Shown here piece by piece: positions 44,520-55,780 of a DNA stretch of 64,000 bases. The first letter of the stretch is position 1; every line of letters begins with the position of its first letter. The notes below the pieces were generated by a model, which ran no database searches, had not been told where the DNA came from, and worked only from the letters and a program-made list of their open reading frames with translations. The position numbers and the translations under genes are program-made. Source of the DNA: Cercophora sp. LCS_1 (lineage: Eukaryota; Ascomycota; Sordariomycetes; Sordariales; Lasiosphaeriaceae); contig JAPZLL010000005.1 in assembly GCA_036250225.1 (NCBI GenBank), positions 62,001-126,000 of the forward strand. The letters run 5' to 3'.

Positions 44520-45504
44520 TTTTTTTTTTTTTTCTTTTGGTTATCAGTGTGACTGTTTGAAGGTTTGCCGGGTAGTAGTAGTGGGAGGAGAGTGGGAGTA
44601 TGGTGATCGTGTTTGGTGGTGATGATGATGATGTTGGACAAGTTCAGCAGCAGGGCGGCCACCGGGAAAATGATACTTATTGCTGATAAAAAGTGACGGT
44701 ACCAAAAATACCAAGTCTCGTAAACCTGCGCCACTCAAGAGGATTGTGGGATGACACCCGTCTGCAGCGCAATTTAAATGATGCATTCGCTAATAAACAG
44801 CGGGTTACGTGAGCATGAGATCCGAGGTGTTTGACGGCATTCGTCAACTTGAGAGACAGCATTCGGCATCAGAGGTTCGGGCAACTCAAATGCCGGGCAT
44901 CCAGATGCCGTGAGACCAAACGTTGTGAGATTGCCAGTTCAATAGTGATGGGGACTTGTGCGATGCAAACTGGCTTGTCAACCACAATCTCCCGTCATAG
45001 AACTTGACGTTTGGGTTGAGCCGAGTCGAGCATTTGCTGCCCGCCAACGTGAGGTTATTGAAAAAGTGTGCCGTTTCCAGGAACGTGACGAGAAGCGTGA
45101 CATCAACTGAATTGTAATTATTACCACTGTCCTGCGGCATTTTTCATGGTTAGTGGTATCAAGAAGATTCACTGCGCTGACTCTTCTTCCATGGAGTGAC
45201 GCCGTCAACATGGGGGCTTAAACTACAAACTTTGCATAGCAGCTGAACCATTAATCCGCATGAAACTCTGGTTGCCACTCGAACCTTGGGAATACATTCC
45301 CGGCCGCTATTGACTCAGTGCTAATCCGTGTAAGAACCTCAAAGGTCCTCCGTCCTTCTTCTTCTCTGCATCTTTCACAACTTTCAATCATAGAGTCTCC
45401 AGTCATCCAACCGTTGATTTGCCTAGATAACGTCCCACTTCACATTCAATCTTACCCCTCTGCCTCAACGAGGCTTCATCACTGTTATTTACTCGTCCGG
45501 CACC
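44520..45504. other. Intergenic 1 kb
   Basis: Begins with a run of T just before the GNAT start codon (44519-44533). No gene supported. Confidence 0.4.
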
Positions 45505-45902
45505 ATGACCCCTAGAGCTGTCGCCAATTACCAAGCCGCGGTGGACCACCATCCGACCATAAATCGACACGTCGGCATTTCAAAGGGGCTTAATACGGAC
45601 AACAGCCCGACAGAGGTTGGGGACCTCGACCATTTGCATGAGACGGACGTGAGGATGGGCGGCGAAGCGTGGTTCTTCAACGACAACGATTTGACGCCCC
45701 AATTGGCCGTCAAGGAGCTGTAGTGGCCCAGGACCGAGTTGTTGATGGAGATTGTCGTCCGCATGGAGTTTGCGCTGGAGAGGGTTGACAAGGCATGGCA
45801 GACGTTTGCTGGGTGGAACAAGGACGTTTGTGATTTACGTGGGGGGATGGCGGCTGTAGAGTCAAAAGGGAAAAGGCTGTGCGGTGGAAAGTTGAATTTT
45901 TT
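45505..45902 (+). pseudogene. Possible broken small gene with in-frame TAG
   Basis: An ATG in good context (CACCATGA) opens a frame of 72 residues ending at a TAG (45721-45723). The same frame continues past the stop with plausible protein-like sequence (TELLMEIVVRMEFALERVDK) for another 55 codons or so. It could be a small gene that simply ends at the TAG, a pseudogene or chance. No family recognised. Confidence 0.25.
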
Positions 45903-46357
45903 TTGTTTTCTATTTTGTGGAGCACGAGCCGATAGGGGCTTGAATGTAACGGCCCGTCAGTGGACCCGTTGCCAATCACCCAATACCTTATTGCTGCTTA
46001 TCGTGTTCTTCATCCCATCATGCCTTCCAAGCCAGAATCGAGTTGTTCTCACCCGAACCCCCTAGCCGTGGACTCATGTGGGTAGACGACTCTCGGATGA
46101 CAGATCAAACTATTGCTACTGTTTAAACCCACATATTCATCAACCCTGTGCAAAATGAAAGGCAAGATGCCGATTTGACTTCGTAGATGAGCACGTCTCG
46201 GCTAACTTTACCTCCTTCAACCTTGTTCTTGTATCAACCACCCCTCACTCCACTCCTCGCTCCACCCCCCACCCCCCAACAACTTAAAGCTCGCGGTCCT
46301 CCAGAATCTACCGCCATCATCTTCCAACCTCTTGCATCGACCGATAACTCTTTCAAG
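45903..46357. other. Intergenic / leader of first array gene
   Basis: The part from about 46187 is open in the frame of the next gene and Pro/Leu-rich; I treat it as 5' leader (CA/CT-rich), not coding. Confidence 0.4.
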
Positions 46358-47497
46358 ATGACTGAGAAATTACTTCATGATACCCACAGCCACTTGAGGC
46401 AGACGCTCAATCCCGGGTCAAATCCCGACGTGGAACTTGCCATCACTGGCTTCCTCAACTCCGTCTCCACCCTCGCCCGAACATCTGAAACGCAACAAAC
46501 CAAGGGTTCAAAGAAGCAAGTCAAGTTCACCGATGATGTAGACACGAAGATGCACGAAATCTCCCAATCTCTACTACACTACGACATGAGCGAGACCACC
46601 GGCAGGAAGCTCAGGCTCAAAAAAAAGAGGGGCGTTGACTACGACATGGACAACTCTCCCTTCCGATCAAGCATCTCTCTCCGCTCCTACGGCGATCTCA
46701 AGGACGGGGACTTGTCCCGGGAACTCCAGCTCGTATTCTACGATGAGCCCCACCCACTTTCCTGGATAGCCGCCACCTTTGGCATCCAAGAGTTCGTCTT
46801 GCAGACTTTTGCCAACAAGTTAGAGACGTTGGCCGACCCTGCAATCGAGACCGAACTCAGCTTTACATTTCTGATCCACATTCTCGGCGCGCAGGCTCGA
46901 GAACTCTGCAGGAAGATCGTACGCAGGGCTCTGGTCGACGTTTCCAAGGCAATTAGGGGCAACCGGCAGTTCATGATGGCACTGAACAGGAGACGAACCA
47001 GTCTGGAGAGGCAAGGCTGGAAAGAGCCGAGGATGGGGGCCCGCATCACGCAAGATCATTATAGGGAGCTGAGGGACGAACTTCGAGAAAAACTATCACC
47101 CTTTCAATTGCCTCTCAAGAGGCTCTCGACAATGATCACCGAGTTAGATCGACGTCTTCGACTCCTGAAACCCCAAAAGAAACAGCTGCTGGTCATCAAC
47201 GATGACATCATTGCGGCAATCGAGGATTTCCTGCCAGTCGCCATTGATGGAATCCACGAATCGATCGAAAAGTTGAGCTCGGACATTGCCTGGCTCGAGG
47301 AACCACCTCCGTTTTATATCGGCATCGACACGGTCGACGACGTCCGAAACGCAAAGAAGCTAGCGACGTGTCATTTTGAGGAGTTTGTTGAAATAGCAGA
47401 CGCGTACAATGATTGTGGGGAGCTTATGCGGGAGCTCAGTATGAGATGGAACGGTATAAGGGCGGGTATGAGGAATCCCGCGGCGGTTTTGGAGTAG
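46358..47497 (+). CDS. Tandem-array protein 1, unknown family with K-x-V-x-F motif
   Basis: Intronless, 379 residues (start at MTEKLLHDT; an earlier ATG at 46187 would add 57 Pro-rich residues that look like leader). Around residue 50 it has KKQVKF followed by an acidic stretch. The rest is largely helical and charged, with a basic patch (RKLRLKKKRG) and probable coiled-coil segments. Near the end, FYIGIDTVDDVRNAKKLA parallels FFCG regions of the next two genes. No signal peptide or membrane segment. It appears to be a divergent paralogue of the two genes that follow. Function unknown. Confidence 0.7.
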   Translation: MTEKLLHDTHSHLRQTLNPGSNPDVELAITGFLNSVSTLARTSETQQTKGSKKQVKFTDDVDTKMHEISQSLLHYDMSETTGRKLRLKKKRGVDYDMDNSPFRSSISLRSYGDLKDGDLSRELQLVFYDEPHPLSWIAATFGIQEFVLQTFANKLETLADPAIETELSFTFLIHILGAQARELCRKIVRRALVDVSKAIRGNRQFMMALNRRRTSLERQGWKEPRMGARITQDHYRELRDELREKLSPFQLPLKRLSTMITELDRRLRLLKPQKKQLLVINDDIIAAIEDFLPVAIDGIHESIEKLSSDIAWLEEPPPFYIGIDTVDDVRNAKKLATCHFEEFVEIADAYNDCGELMRELSMRWNGIRAGMRNPAAVLE

Positions 47498-47998
47498 CAA
47501 TGGCTGGAAGGAACTGGCGAAGTCACCTTTTTGGGCTTGCACAAAAGTTGGAACGGAGACAAGGCGCAGTTTTTCTTTGTCATATCAAAACCACGTCAAA
47601 GTGGGAGGATGAGAGTTCCAGTTGATCATGCCAATTCCCTGCGCTGTATCTCAGAAAGTGCGTATGTTGCGACTCAGGCCGGGCGCTCGTGAGAAGCGAG
47701 TTGCGAACAAAGGACCACTCCTCGACAGGCGGCGCTGTTCGGGGACAAAGACATCCTGAACCAACTGCCCTGACGAATTCACAATGCCACAGTTGGTAAA
47801 CAATGACATAGTAACCTGACAAGAGACATCAAGTCTCCAACCCAGGAAAATTGTTCAAGCATGTCTGAAAATGCATATTAACGCTCCCTCTTCGACGATT
47901 ATGCAGACCCAATTCATCACATCGATCTTCGTTGATCAACATCCCTCACCAACCCACACACAGCCCACCCACACAATACCCTGGTGAGAATCACCATC
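47498..47998. other. Intergenic within tandem array
   Basis: 500 bases between two array genes; promoter-like CA-rich leader at the right end. Confidence 0.4.
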
Positions 47999-49198
47999 AT
48001 GGATATCAACGAGACTCTCGGTAGTGCCCTGTTGGCAATGTTGATCGCTTACAACGCCGGACTCAAACTTACCCTCTTTACCACCAACGACGAAGAAGAT
48101 GTAAGTGACCGCACCCCCCTCAGTACATGCCAAACGTTCATGAGTGTCCTATCGTCTCTCATCCCCATACCCGATATGGTCGCGAAGCCCAAGAAGAAGA
48201 CTGTTCGATTCTCATCCACCCTGGAATCCGGCATCATGATCCCGCAAACCGATCTGCAGCACAACAGAGCTAACAAGCCGTGGGCACCGCGAGCCACAAC
48301 ATCCAAGGTACGACAAGAGCCCGAACCATACCCCCGAGGCATCGAGAGCACTAACTACAGAATTTCCAAGGACCGATTCGTCACCCTGGTATGGTCCAAA
48401 TCCGCCACCGCCGCCACCACCACCGACAAGAGCTTTTGCTGGGCAGGCGCTCTGATCGGATTAGCCACTGAGACTCTCAACATGATCGCCGAGGACCTGG
48501 ATGATTTCAGCGACCCCGTCTTCAGCACCGAGCGGACCAAGCTGGTGTTCACCTCCGTCAACCTCGGATACCGCCTGTACCTTCTCGCCCTGGAAACCAA
48601 GGCCTTCAAGCACCGCGTCGTCAACGTCATCAACCGCCACTTTGGCGACTTGCAGAGAGCGCACGAAGCCTACGCCGGCTACCTCACGCAGAAGCGGGAC
48701 GGCAACACCACGGGTGCGCTCGTTGCTCGCATCTCCAGGACACGGTTCCAGCTCAACACCTGCCGGGACGAACTCGAGGAACGGCTCCGGCGGCTGCGCG
48801 CGCAGGCAACGGGCATGATCGATCTGGCCAACACGATGTCGTACAACGAGATTCCCGCAATCATCAAAGATGCAGCTGCGAATTCGCGGGCTTCTGACGC
48901 CGCGGCCACGAGCAAGTTCTGCCAGCTGATCATCGATGTTCTCGGCCAGGTGCAAAAGGGTCTTGTGGCCGTCAGGGTCGACATCACGGACGATCTGCAG
49001 TTCTTTTGCGGGGACAACGCCGAGATGGCGTTTGCCGAGCTCAAGGCGGACAGCACCCCTGGCGATATCAACTGGACGATCAATGTCCTCAAGGACCAGA
49101 ACCCAAAGGCAGGGGAACGGGTGGGCAGGTATAGACGGTGGCACAGCCAGATTGGGGATTTGCAGTTGGCGGAGAAGATGAGGGGAAATGCGGCGTAG
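47999..49198 (+). CDS. Tandem-array protein 2, unknown family with K-x-V-x-F motif
   Basis: Intronless, 399 residues. The N-terminus MDINETLGSALLAMLIAYNA aligns with the next gene (DDHRLGAAVQATVLAENADL). KKKTVRF near residue 65 is followed by IPQTDLQHNRANK, matched in the next gene by VPQTELYHDRSGK. A consensus-like GTAAGT occurs in the N-terminal coding part, but alignment with the paralogue shows the sequence through it is coding. Mostly alpha-helical; the C-terminal part has VLGQVQKGL and DLQFFCGD, again shared. No targeting signal. Function unknown. Confidence 0.75.
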   Translation: MDINETLGSALLAMLIAYNAGLKLTLFTTNDEEDVSDRTPLSTCQTFMSVLSSLIPIPDMVAKPKKKTVRFSSTLESGIMIPQTDLQHNRANKPWAPRATTSKVRQEPEPYPRGIESTNYRISKDRFVTLVWSKSATAATTTDKSFCWAGALIGLATETLNMIAEDLDDFSDPVFSTERTKLVFTSVNLGYRLYLLALETKAFKHRVVNVINRHFGDLQRAHEAYAGYLTQKRDGNTTGALVARISRTRFQLNTCRDELEERLRRLRAQATGMIDLANTMSYNEIPAIIKDAAANSRASDAAATSKFCQLIIDVLGQVQKGLVAVRVDITDDLQFFCGDNAEMAFAELKADSTPGDINWTINVLKDQNPKAGERVGRYRRWHSQIGDLQLAEKMRGNAA

Positions 49199-50272
49199 GG
49201 AGAGAAGAAGATCAGATTTTGAGGCTATTATGTAAAAAAAAATATAAAAAAAATGAATCACCATAACTAACGATAACTCCATCTTGATGCATCGATGCAT
49301 TGTTTGCGACACTGTGATATATATGTCGATTTTGTTACTGCCAGGTATGCACCCGCATTAGGCGCCTATGATTAGGGAAGGTCGGCAACTGTCGCGTTGT
49401 GAAGCGGTAGAACTTGCACCTCGTTCCCTACAGTCTCGACCCGTGGCTGCTGCACAGCCTGCTTCCGAGACGGTGGGGATGTTCTGACCAGCCAACATGC
49501 TTCTCCCAAACGATTGGCTCGGGTCGTCGCTTCCCAAGTGCCCAGGTCCCCCAGAGCGTGGGGAGATGCCACCGCTGCAGGCGCCCAATTCCAGTGGCTG
49601 CCAGTGACAGCTCGGGCAGGGAGTCGAGGGGCGGGGCGTGGAAGTGTGCCCATGTGTCGCCATTGTCTGGTGCCGGACAGGACGTTTGTGCAGATTGCCC
49701 CGTTGGACTTGTCATGAACCCTCGGACACACCCACTCTCGGCGTCGTACCCTTGGTGGATCGTGCAATTGGTGACGGTCAACGGATAGGGGCACGTAGAC
49801 GATAGCAGGGTCTTGCCGAGAGCAGCTGAATCCCAGAACAATAGCAGTGTTCTCGCGACACGACAACCACCCCTTAGGATTAGTCAAAAGCATTCGGCTT
49901 CTTTGTCTGCAAGGCGCGTTGTGGCAAGCGAGACAATCGGAACGAACGCATCAGGTCAAAGGTCAACAACTCCCCCTTGAACATGCCAATTCCAAGCCAG
50001 TTCATTGGTCAGATCGAAAACTTGACGAGTAATGTCCAGCAACAATGGCATTGTCCTCGGACTACCACAATGTCTACCAACACGTAGCCTGTAACCCCAC
50101 AACCGGGCAGTCCATGCTCGGAAAACAGCACCACATGAACTTGTCAACTTGAGCATGTATATAAACAAGAGAAAGAAAACAACACAATATAAACAATCTT
50201 GGATCATCATCGTTTTCGGGCACTTCACTTCACACACATCCGCCTCATCTCGGCCCATTCCAACAACCTACA
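49199..50272. other. Intergenic within tandem array
   Basis: About 1.07 kb. Open frames on both strands around 49370-49890 lack recognisable features. TATATAAA at 50158 serves the next gene. Confidence 0.4.
50158..50165 (+). promoter_or_regulatory. TATA box of array gene 3
   Basis: TATATAAA 115 bp upstream of the start codon of array gene 3. Confidence 0.5.
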
Positions 50273-51469
50273 ATGTCTGATATGCAGATGGATGTCGACG
50301 ACCACCGCCTCGGCGCGGCCGTGCAGGCCACAGTCCTAGCCGAAAACGCCGATCTCAAGCTCTCCGTCCTTGAAGAACGAGTCGGTGAAGAAACCCTTTC
50401 CTCCCTGTTCCAAAAATACCTGAGCATGCTTCTCTCCAGCCCGGTCCCTGCTAACCCGACCTTAGCCACTAGCACCGTGAAACGCGTCACTTTTGCTCCG
50501 TCCATCGAGCAAGCCAAAGTCGTCCCGCAGACCGAGCTCTACCACGACCGCAGCGGCAAGAGCCACAAGCAGCCCAGCCGCCACGCCAAACACCACGACA
50601 TGCCCGAGGATATCGAATTTCGGGAATACCTCATCACCGACGCGAGCCCCACCATCTGCATCGCCCTCCCCTGGCCCGAAAACCTGGCAAGCCCCATGCG
50701 CTGGCACGGCGCCCTCGAAGGTCTCTCCTACCACATGATCCTGATCCTGGCCCAGACTCTCCCGGATCTATGGAGCGAGACCTGCACCGCCGCGCAAACA
50801 ACAACCGCCAGCGCCGCCGTCAACATCGGGTTCCGCATCTATCTCCTCCTCCAGGAAGTCCTCGAGCTCAAGCAAACGCTGCACATCTTCACCCAGTCCA
50901 AGATCCCGCGCGTCTCCAACGAGAGCACAAAGCTCCACCTCGCCCTGATCAAGAAGAAAACCGCGATTCGTCCGTCCGCCGAGGACGCCCACGCCACAGA
51001 CGGGGAAATCAAAGACTGCATCGCTCGTTTGGCAGCCCTGTCAGACGAGATCGAGAATGACCTCCACCTGGCGCGCGACCACGTCGAGTATCTCGTGGCT
51101 CTCGCCGACTTGATCGAGCAGGGTCTTGATAATGAGTGTATCCCCAAGAAGTTCCAAAAGGTCGTCGCCGAGGTCCTCGGTGAGATGGCCAACGGGCTGA
51201 ACACCATGGAGGAGAACCTCGAGGACGACGATGACTTTTTCTGCGGGGCGAGTCCCGCTTTTGTCTATGGTGATGAGGATTGGGGGACGCCCGAGGAGGC
51301 GGAGAAGTTGATGGTTGTTGTCAAGTTACGGGCGCAGAGCGCTGAGTCACGGGTTAGGAGGTCGTATGGGGCGTGGTTGAGGTTGGCGACCAAGTTGAAG
51401 ACTGCGTGGCGGTTGCAAATGGTTGAGGAGAAGAGACGGGCTTGGAGTGGATTAGTTGATTCAGAATGA
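50273..51469 (+). CDS. Tandem-array protein 3, unknown family with K-x-V-x-F motif
   Basis: Intronless, 398 residues, the closest relative of array protein 2 in length and layout. VKRVTF near residue 70 is followed by VVPQTELYHDRSGK. Helical central part (INIGFRIYLLLQEVLELKQT type), then VLGEMANGLNTM and DDDDFFCG, matching VLGQVQKGL and DLQFFCGD of protein 2. The acidic EDDDDFF cluster and basic C-terminal helix are distinctive. No signal peptide or membrane segment, so cytosolic or nuclear. Function unknown; the shared motif resembles PP1 docking sites (see findings). Confidence 0.75.
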   Translation: MSDMQMDVDDHRLGAAVQATVLAENADLKLSVLEERVGEETLSSLFQKYLSMLLSSPVPANPTLATSTVKRVTFAPSIEQAKVVPQTELYHDRSGKSHKQPSRHAKHHDMPEDIEFREYLITDASPTICIALPWPENLASPMRWHGALEGLSYHMILILAQTLPDLWSETCTAAQTTTASAAVNIGFRIYLLLQEVLELKQTLHIFTQSKIPRVSNESTKLHLALIKKKTAIRPSAEDAHATDGEIKDCIARLAALSDEIENDLHLARDHVEYLVALADLIEQGLDNECIPKKFQKVVAEVLGEMANGLNTMEENLEDDDDFFCGASPAFVYGDEDWGTPEEAEKLMVVVKLRAQSAESRVRRSYGAWLRLATKLKTAWRLQMVEEKRRAWSGLVDSE

Positions 51470-51791
51470 AAAAAATAAAAAAGAGATTAGAAAAAAGATA
51501 AAGTGCTTGTAATGATGCAAAATATGTGAGTTGAAGATGGGAAGAAGATCTTGTGTTCGATACTGTGAAATCGTAGGGGTGCGAAATGCTTGTTCGGTGG
51601 CTTGCTGTAGCGATGAGAGTGGACTAACCACATCTTGAAGCAGCGGGCATTCTAACCGAACAATGGGGGCACATTCACCCTCTCAGAAGCCGTACCCGGC
51701 TTTTGTGGATGCTCAGGGGTTACGCCCCATGCACCCAACCGTCATCCATACATCCTCTAATCTTGAAATCATACTCGACAGGATATTCGCA
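51470..51791. other. Intergenic, array to LYS9-like pseudogene
   Basis: No feature seen other than A-rich 3' flank of array gene 3. Confidence 0.4.
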
Positions 51792-53306
51792 ATGGCTCCC
51801 AAAAGGATCCGAGATGCCAAAAAACGAATTGACCGTTGGTGAGTCTTTTCCCCCCCTCAAAAGGCCGCCAAATAGATCCCGCTTCCGAGGGACCGTTTCC
51901 TTGTCAGTCAACACTTAACCAATCCATCTTCGCCCAGCCTGTCGCACCCTCTCGACCGCAGGGAAACTCATAGAGAGCCGCCCCCGCGCAACAGCCCTCG
52001 CCCTAGACGTCACATCCCCCGACCTCGATCAGCACATCGCCAACGACGACGTCGTCATCTCCCTGGTCCCTTCCATCTACCACCCTGACATCATCCGGTC
52101 CGCCGTCAAAGGCAAAAAAAAAATGTAGTCACGACGAGCTATGTTTCTCCCGCCATGCGAGCCTTGGACGCCGAGGCCAAGAAGGCCGAGATCGTCGTCT
52201 TGAGCGAAGTAGGCGCCGACCCTGGAATCGATCACCATCTCTACGCTATCAAGACCATTGACGAGGTCCACGCAAAGGGCGGTCAAGTCCTCGAGTTCTA
52301 CTCCTACTGCGGCGGTCTCCCACCCCCCGAACTCGCCAACTCCAACCCGCTGCGCTTCAAGTTCTCCTGGTCCCCCTGCGGCGCCCTCTTCTCCCAATAC
52401 AACTCGGCCACCTTCTATTCCGAGGGGAACACTGTCCATATTCCCAACACCGAGCTCATGGCTAAGGCGGTGCCGTATCACGTACTAGACGGCTGCTCCT
52501 TCGTCGCGTACCCGGACCGTGACTCGACTCCCTTTCGCGAGGTTTACAACATCCCCGAAGCACACACCGTTATCCGCGGGTTGTTGCGGTACGAGGGGAA
52601 CCCGTTACTCGTCAAAAGCCTTGTCAATCTGGGATGGGTTGACGCAGGGGGGGAGAGCTGGTTGGTGGGTGAGGTGACGTGGGCTCAGATCCAAGCTCGA
52701 GGCGGATCTGATTCTCAAGTCGGAGGAGCTGTGTGCGTTTAGCGGCGAGGATGAGAGGGATCGAGTCATAGTTGGCCTGCGATGTATGGGCTTGTTTTCG
52801 GCCGAGTCGGCGCCGTTGTGTGGGACATTGCTGGATACGTTGTCTGTAGAGCTAGGAAGAAAGTGTAGCTTTCGGCCTAGGGAGCGGGGTTTGGTGATGT
52901 TGCAGCATAAATTTGTTGTTAAGTGGATGGATGGATCCGAGGTGAGACTTCTTTCCCAATACTGTTCGTGAAATGCCTGACTTGATGAAAAAAAGGAGGT
53001 CATCATGTCGACACTGGAGTTGTTCGGGGAGCCCGATGGCTCTCGGCCATGTCCAAGTCGGCGGGCGTGACGTGCGGGATTGCGACACAGTTGTTTCTAG
53101 ATGGATATGCCGCGTTGAACCAGCCCGGTGTGTTGGCGCCCTGTACAAAGGAGATTTGTGATCCCATCCGGGCTGGCGTCGAGGCAGAGGGCATCAAGCT
53201 TGTGGACAAGGTCAAAAGGAAGACTTGTTGGGATGATAGCATGACGTCGATGGGAACTGCCAAAGCCTCAAAAAGGAAGATCAAATGGTGCAACCGTTGG
53301 GATTGA
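51792..53306 (+). pseudogene. Saccharopine reductase (LYS9-type) pseudogene
   Basis: Segments in different frames together resemble saccharopine dehydrogenase (NADP+, L-glutamate-forming), the penultimate lysine-biosynthesis enzyme in fungi. Pieces in order: MAPKRI; CRTLSTAGKL...DVVISLVPSIYH; EVGADPGIDHHLYAIKTIDE and FYSYCGGLPPPE; AFVAYPDRDSTPF-like, NIPEAHTVIRGLLRYEG; LVMLQHKFVVKW; MSKSAGVTCGIATQLFLDG and PGVLAPCTKEICDPIRAG. Breaks: the glycine-rich Rossmann start is missing after MAPKRI; a frameshift at an A10 run (52114-52123) puts TAG at 52126; further shifts near 52690 and 53040. The essential copy must lie elsewhere, so this is a decayed duplicate, unless the breaks are sequencing errors. 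Confidence 0.8.
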
Positions 53307-53456
53307 TGAGAATCAAAAACTCGAAGGGATACAGACCAAGAAATACAGCCGACGACAGAGATATTTTCCTGGCACTGACAGTAGACGCTTCCTTCTCTCC
53401 AACGCAAAGGTCCTTCGATTGGCCGTGCCTAATCGCGAGCCGGGTATCTTGAAAAC

Positions 53457-54690
53457 TCAGACTGAATCCACCGCGTAGCTGTCACCCTGTGAAAGGGTAT
53501 TGTGGACGGCTTCGGGTGGTGGACCTGGCCCATGGCTGGACTCTTCTGCCTTTCGCCCACTTAGCCACGACTCGGACCGTGGCTTGACATTCCCACTGCT
53601 GTGCCGCGAAAACAAGGCCCATCGGTTACCTCCTCCTCGTGATGGGTTCCGCTGATGCTCTCTTTCCAGTGTTCTCCGCGTCGCCGTGAGGCTCAGGGCT
53701 TCGACAGCACCATTGCTGATGCCAGAGGACCACGGTCGGGTGTTGTTGCGGTTCTGGACTGAGGCTTGAGCAACGCGCCCGATAAGCTCGGCGTTGCACA
53801 TTTCGATATATAGCTTGATCATGTGTGTAAGAGGGCGGAACTGAATGTAGATCCAATAGTCAGGCAACCATGTGATGCCGATGACGGCAATCTGTTGAGA
53901 ACAAGGTCAGTAAGTCTCCGATGGCCGTGACTGCAGCGGCGACTTACATCCAGGAGGATCGACAGGGCGACAATGATGATATTAAACCGATAGAGTGGCT
54001 GATACTTGAGCAGCCCGTGGGCGATCAGGCTTGACCGCACGAGGTGGATGAAGTAGGCGTTGAGGCTGACGTCGAGGACGAGGAAAAAGACCTTTTCGCC
54101 ACGGTCCCAAATATCGTTGGCAAACTCCCATGTCGGGTTGATCTCCATGCAAGCGGGGATCCAGATGATGGTGACAGAGGCCGTGAGGATGAAGATGATG
54201 ACGAGGACGGCGATCTTAAGATGTCGAGCACGTAGCGGGTCGAACATGAGGAGGGCGATCCGGTTGACCAGGATCTGGGCGAGGCAGTGCATTTCGATGG
54301 TCCACACGACCATGATGGACAGGAAGAGCCAGAAACTGGAGCTTCCAAATTAGGGCCATGGTGTTGGCGATGCGATACCCGGCCGACGTACCTTGGTTCC
54401 ATCGAGCATGTGCCGTGGCCGACACACCAACCTATGACTGAGTGGATGATGGTGGCTGCCCAGTCCACCCATACCATGACCAGGTATGCCGTGAATTTTT
54501 TGACCCGTTGCCATCGCGTGGCAGTCTGGCTCATTGCCTTGGCAAAGGCAAACGAGGTGCAGGCGAGGAAGAACCCCAGGACGATGTCGGCGAGGACGAT
54601 TTCGTCGGGCGAGGTTCGCGGACCCGAATACCATGGAGGAATAAGGAATCCGTCATACTGCGGCTTTGGCATTGGCTTCGTAGTCGCCAT
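53457..54690 (-). CDS. Seven-TM-like integral membrane protein, unknown function
   Basis: Three exons on the minus strand (54690-54392, 54335-53948, 53891-53457) splice in phase to 373 residues. Hydrophobic segments: EIVLADIVLGFFLACTSFAF; FTAYLVMVWVDWAATIIHSV; FWLFLSIMVVWTIEM; AVLVIIFILTASVTIIWIPA; VFFLVLDVSLNAYFIHLV; IIIVALSILLDIAVIGITWL, and a weaker seventh. The N-terminus is short and Pro/Lys-rich. The C-terminal 110 residues are polar, with many Ser, Arg and Gly. This is the layout of fungal integral membrane proteins of the PTH11/rhodopsin-like sort, but no CFEM domain or retinal lysine is visible, so I leave it unassigned. Confidence 0.75.
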
Positions 54691-55780
54691 GGCGGTAGCC
54701 GGTCATGTCAACGGCCCCGAAGAGGGCGAAGCCCTGTGAAAGCGTAGTGTTCGAGTTCTGCCGTGATGTCTGCCAGAAACAAGAGAAATCGGGGCATGGT
54801 TGGTTTCTCGCGAATAGCGAAAGAAAAAGTGCCACAACAAGAGTGTGAGGATCAACGTATGTCTAAGAGCAGACCCTGGCGATGGGCAGCAGTGCAAGGC
54901 TCGCAAAACGCATGATCAGGCACGCCCTGGGTTGGACCTGCGTTGGAGGGGTGGGTCAATAGAGAGCCCTCGCCGAGCAAACCGCGAGCTGGAAGTTGGG
55001 CATTTCCAAATGTCTGGTTATCCCACATGATTCCGGCCGACGGAGTACGTGGGGTGGGATTCGGCGCGGCAGATGCATCATCAGTGCGAAGCGTGTTCGA
55101 GAATATTCTTCGTGGGGGCAATAGGGTGATTTTGAACGCTCGTCCAGCATGTGCCGCCACACTTGCGAAACTCTGACATCTAGCACATCGCAATTGCGCA
55201 ACCTAGACGTGGGCGATGTGGGTCGGTGGGGGAAAGCTTAACTTAATGGCAGCAACCACGAACCTTCTTTCTGTTTCGGGCCGCTGACCCACCACCACCC
55301 GGACCTCCCTCAACGAGCACCCGACCTTCCTCCCACACTCGCCGATGTTCCCGATCCTTCCACAGGACCCACGGCCGGACAACCCCAAGGACGCACCTGC
55401 CGCACAAGCGGTGACAGTTGTCTTGAGTGCGGACCGAAACGACGCGATTCTCACCCCACAGTTCGTCGAGCGGCCAGACCCCTGGGCCAGACCTCTGGGC
55501 GCGAACCTTCATCTAGTTAGTGTCTGATCCACATGCTCGCGTCCGCGCTGCGTTGGAGATTTTAATCAACTTTGTTCAATTTCCACTATCCAAAACCGAG
55601 CTAATCCTGACCTTACCCAACCAACCAAATGATGATGATAACACCAAACATAACATCATAAAGCTAGCATCCCCTTTTGAATGAGAAGCGAACATGACAA
55701 GATGCAGGCAACGAGAGACGAGAAGATGCGACGGGAACCACCCCGCCACATGGTAGTGAGCGAGTGAATGGTCTCAACAC
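54691..55780. other. Intergenic 1.1 kb
   Basis: Promoter of the membrane protein and 3' flank of the laccase. No gene supported. Confidence 0.4.

Noticed and set aside
46187..46357. Upstream ATG extending array protein 1 by 57 residues
   Set aside because: The extension is Pro/Leu/Thr-rich like a CT-rich leader, and the paralogues lack it.
48098..48150. Intron starting at the GTAAGT in array gene 2
   Set aside because: The sequence through the site aligns with the coding sequence of array gene 3, so it is exonic.
49370..49893. 173-codon minus-strand frame between array genes 2 and 3
   Set aside because: No domain or recognisable composition; overlaps other open frames on both strands.
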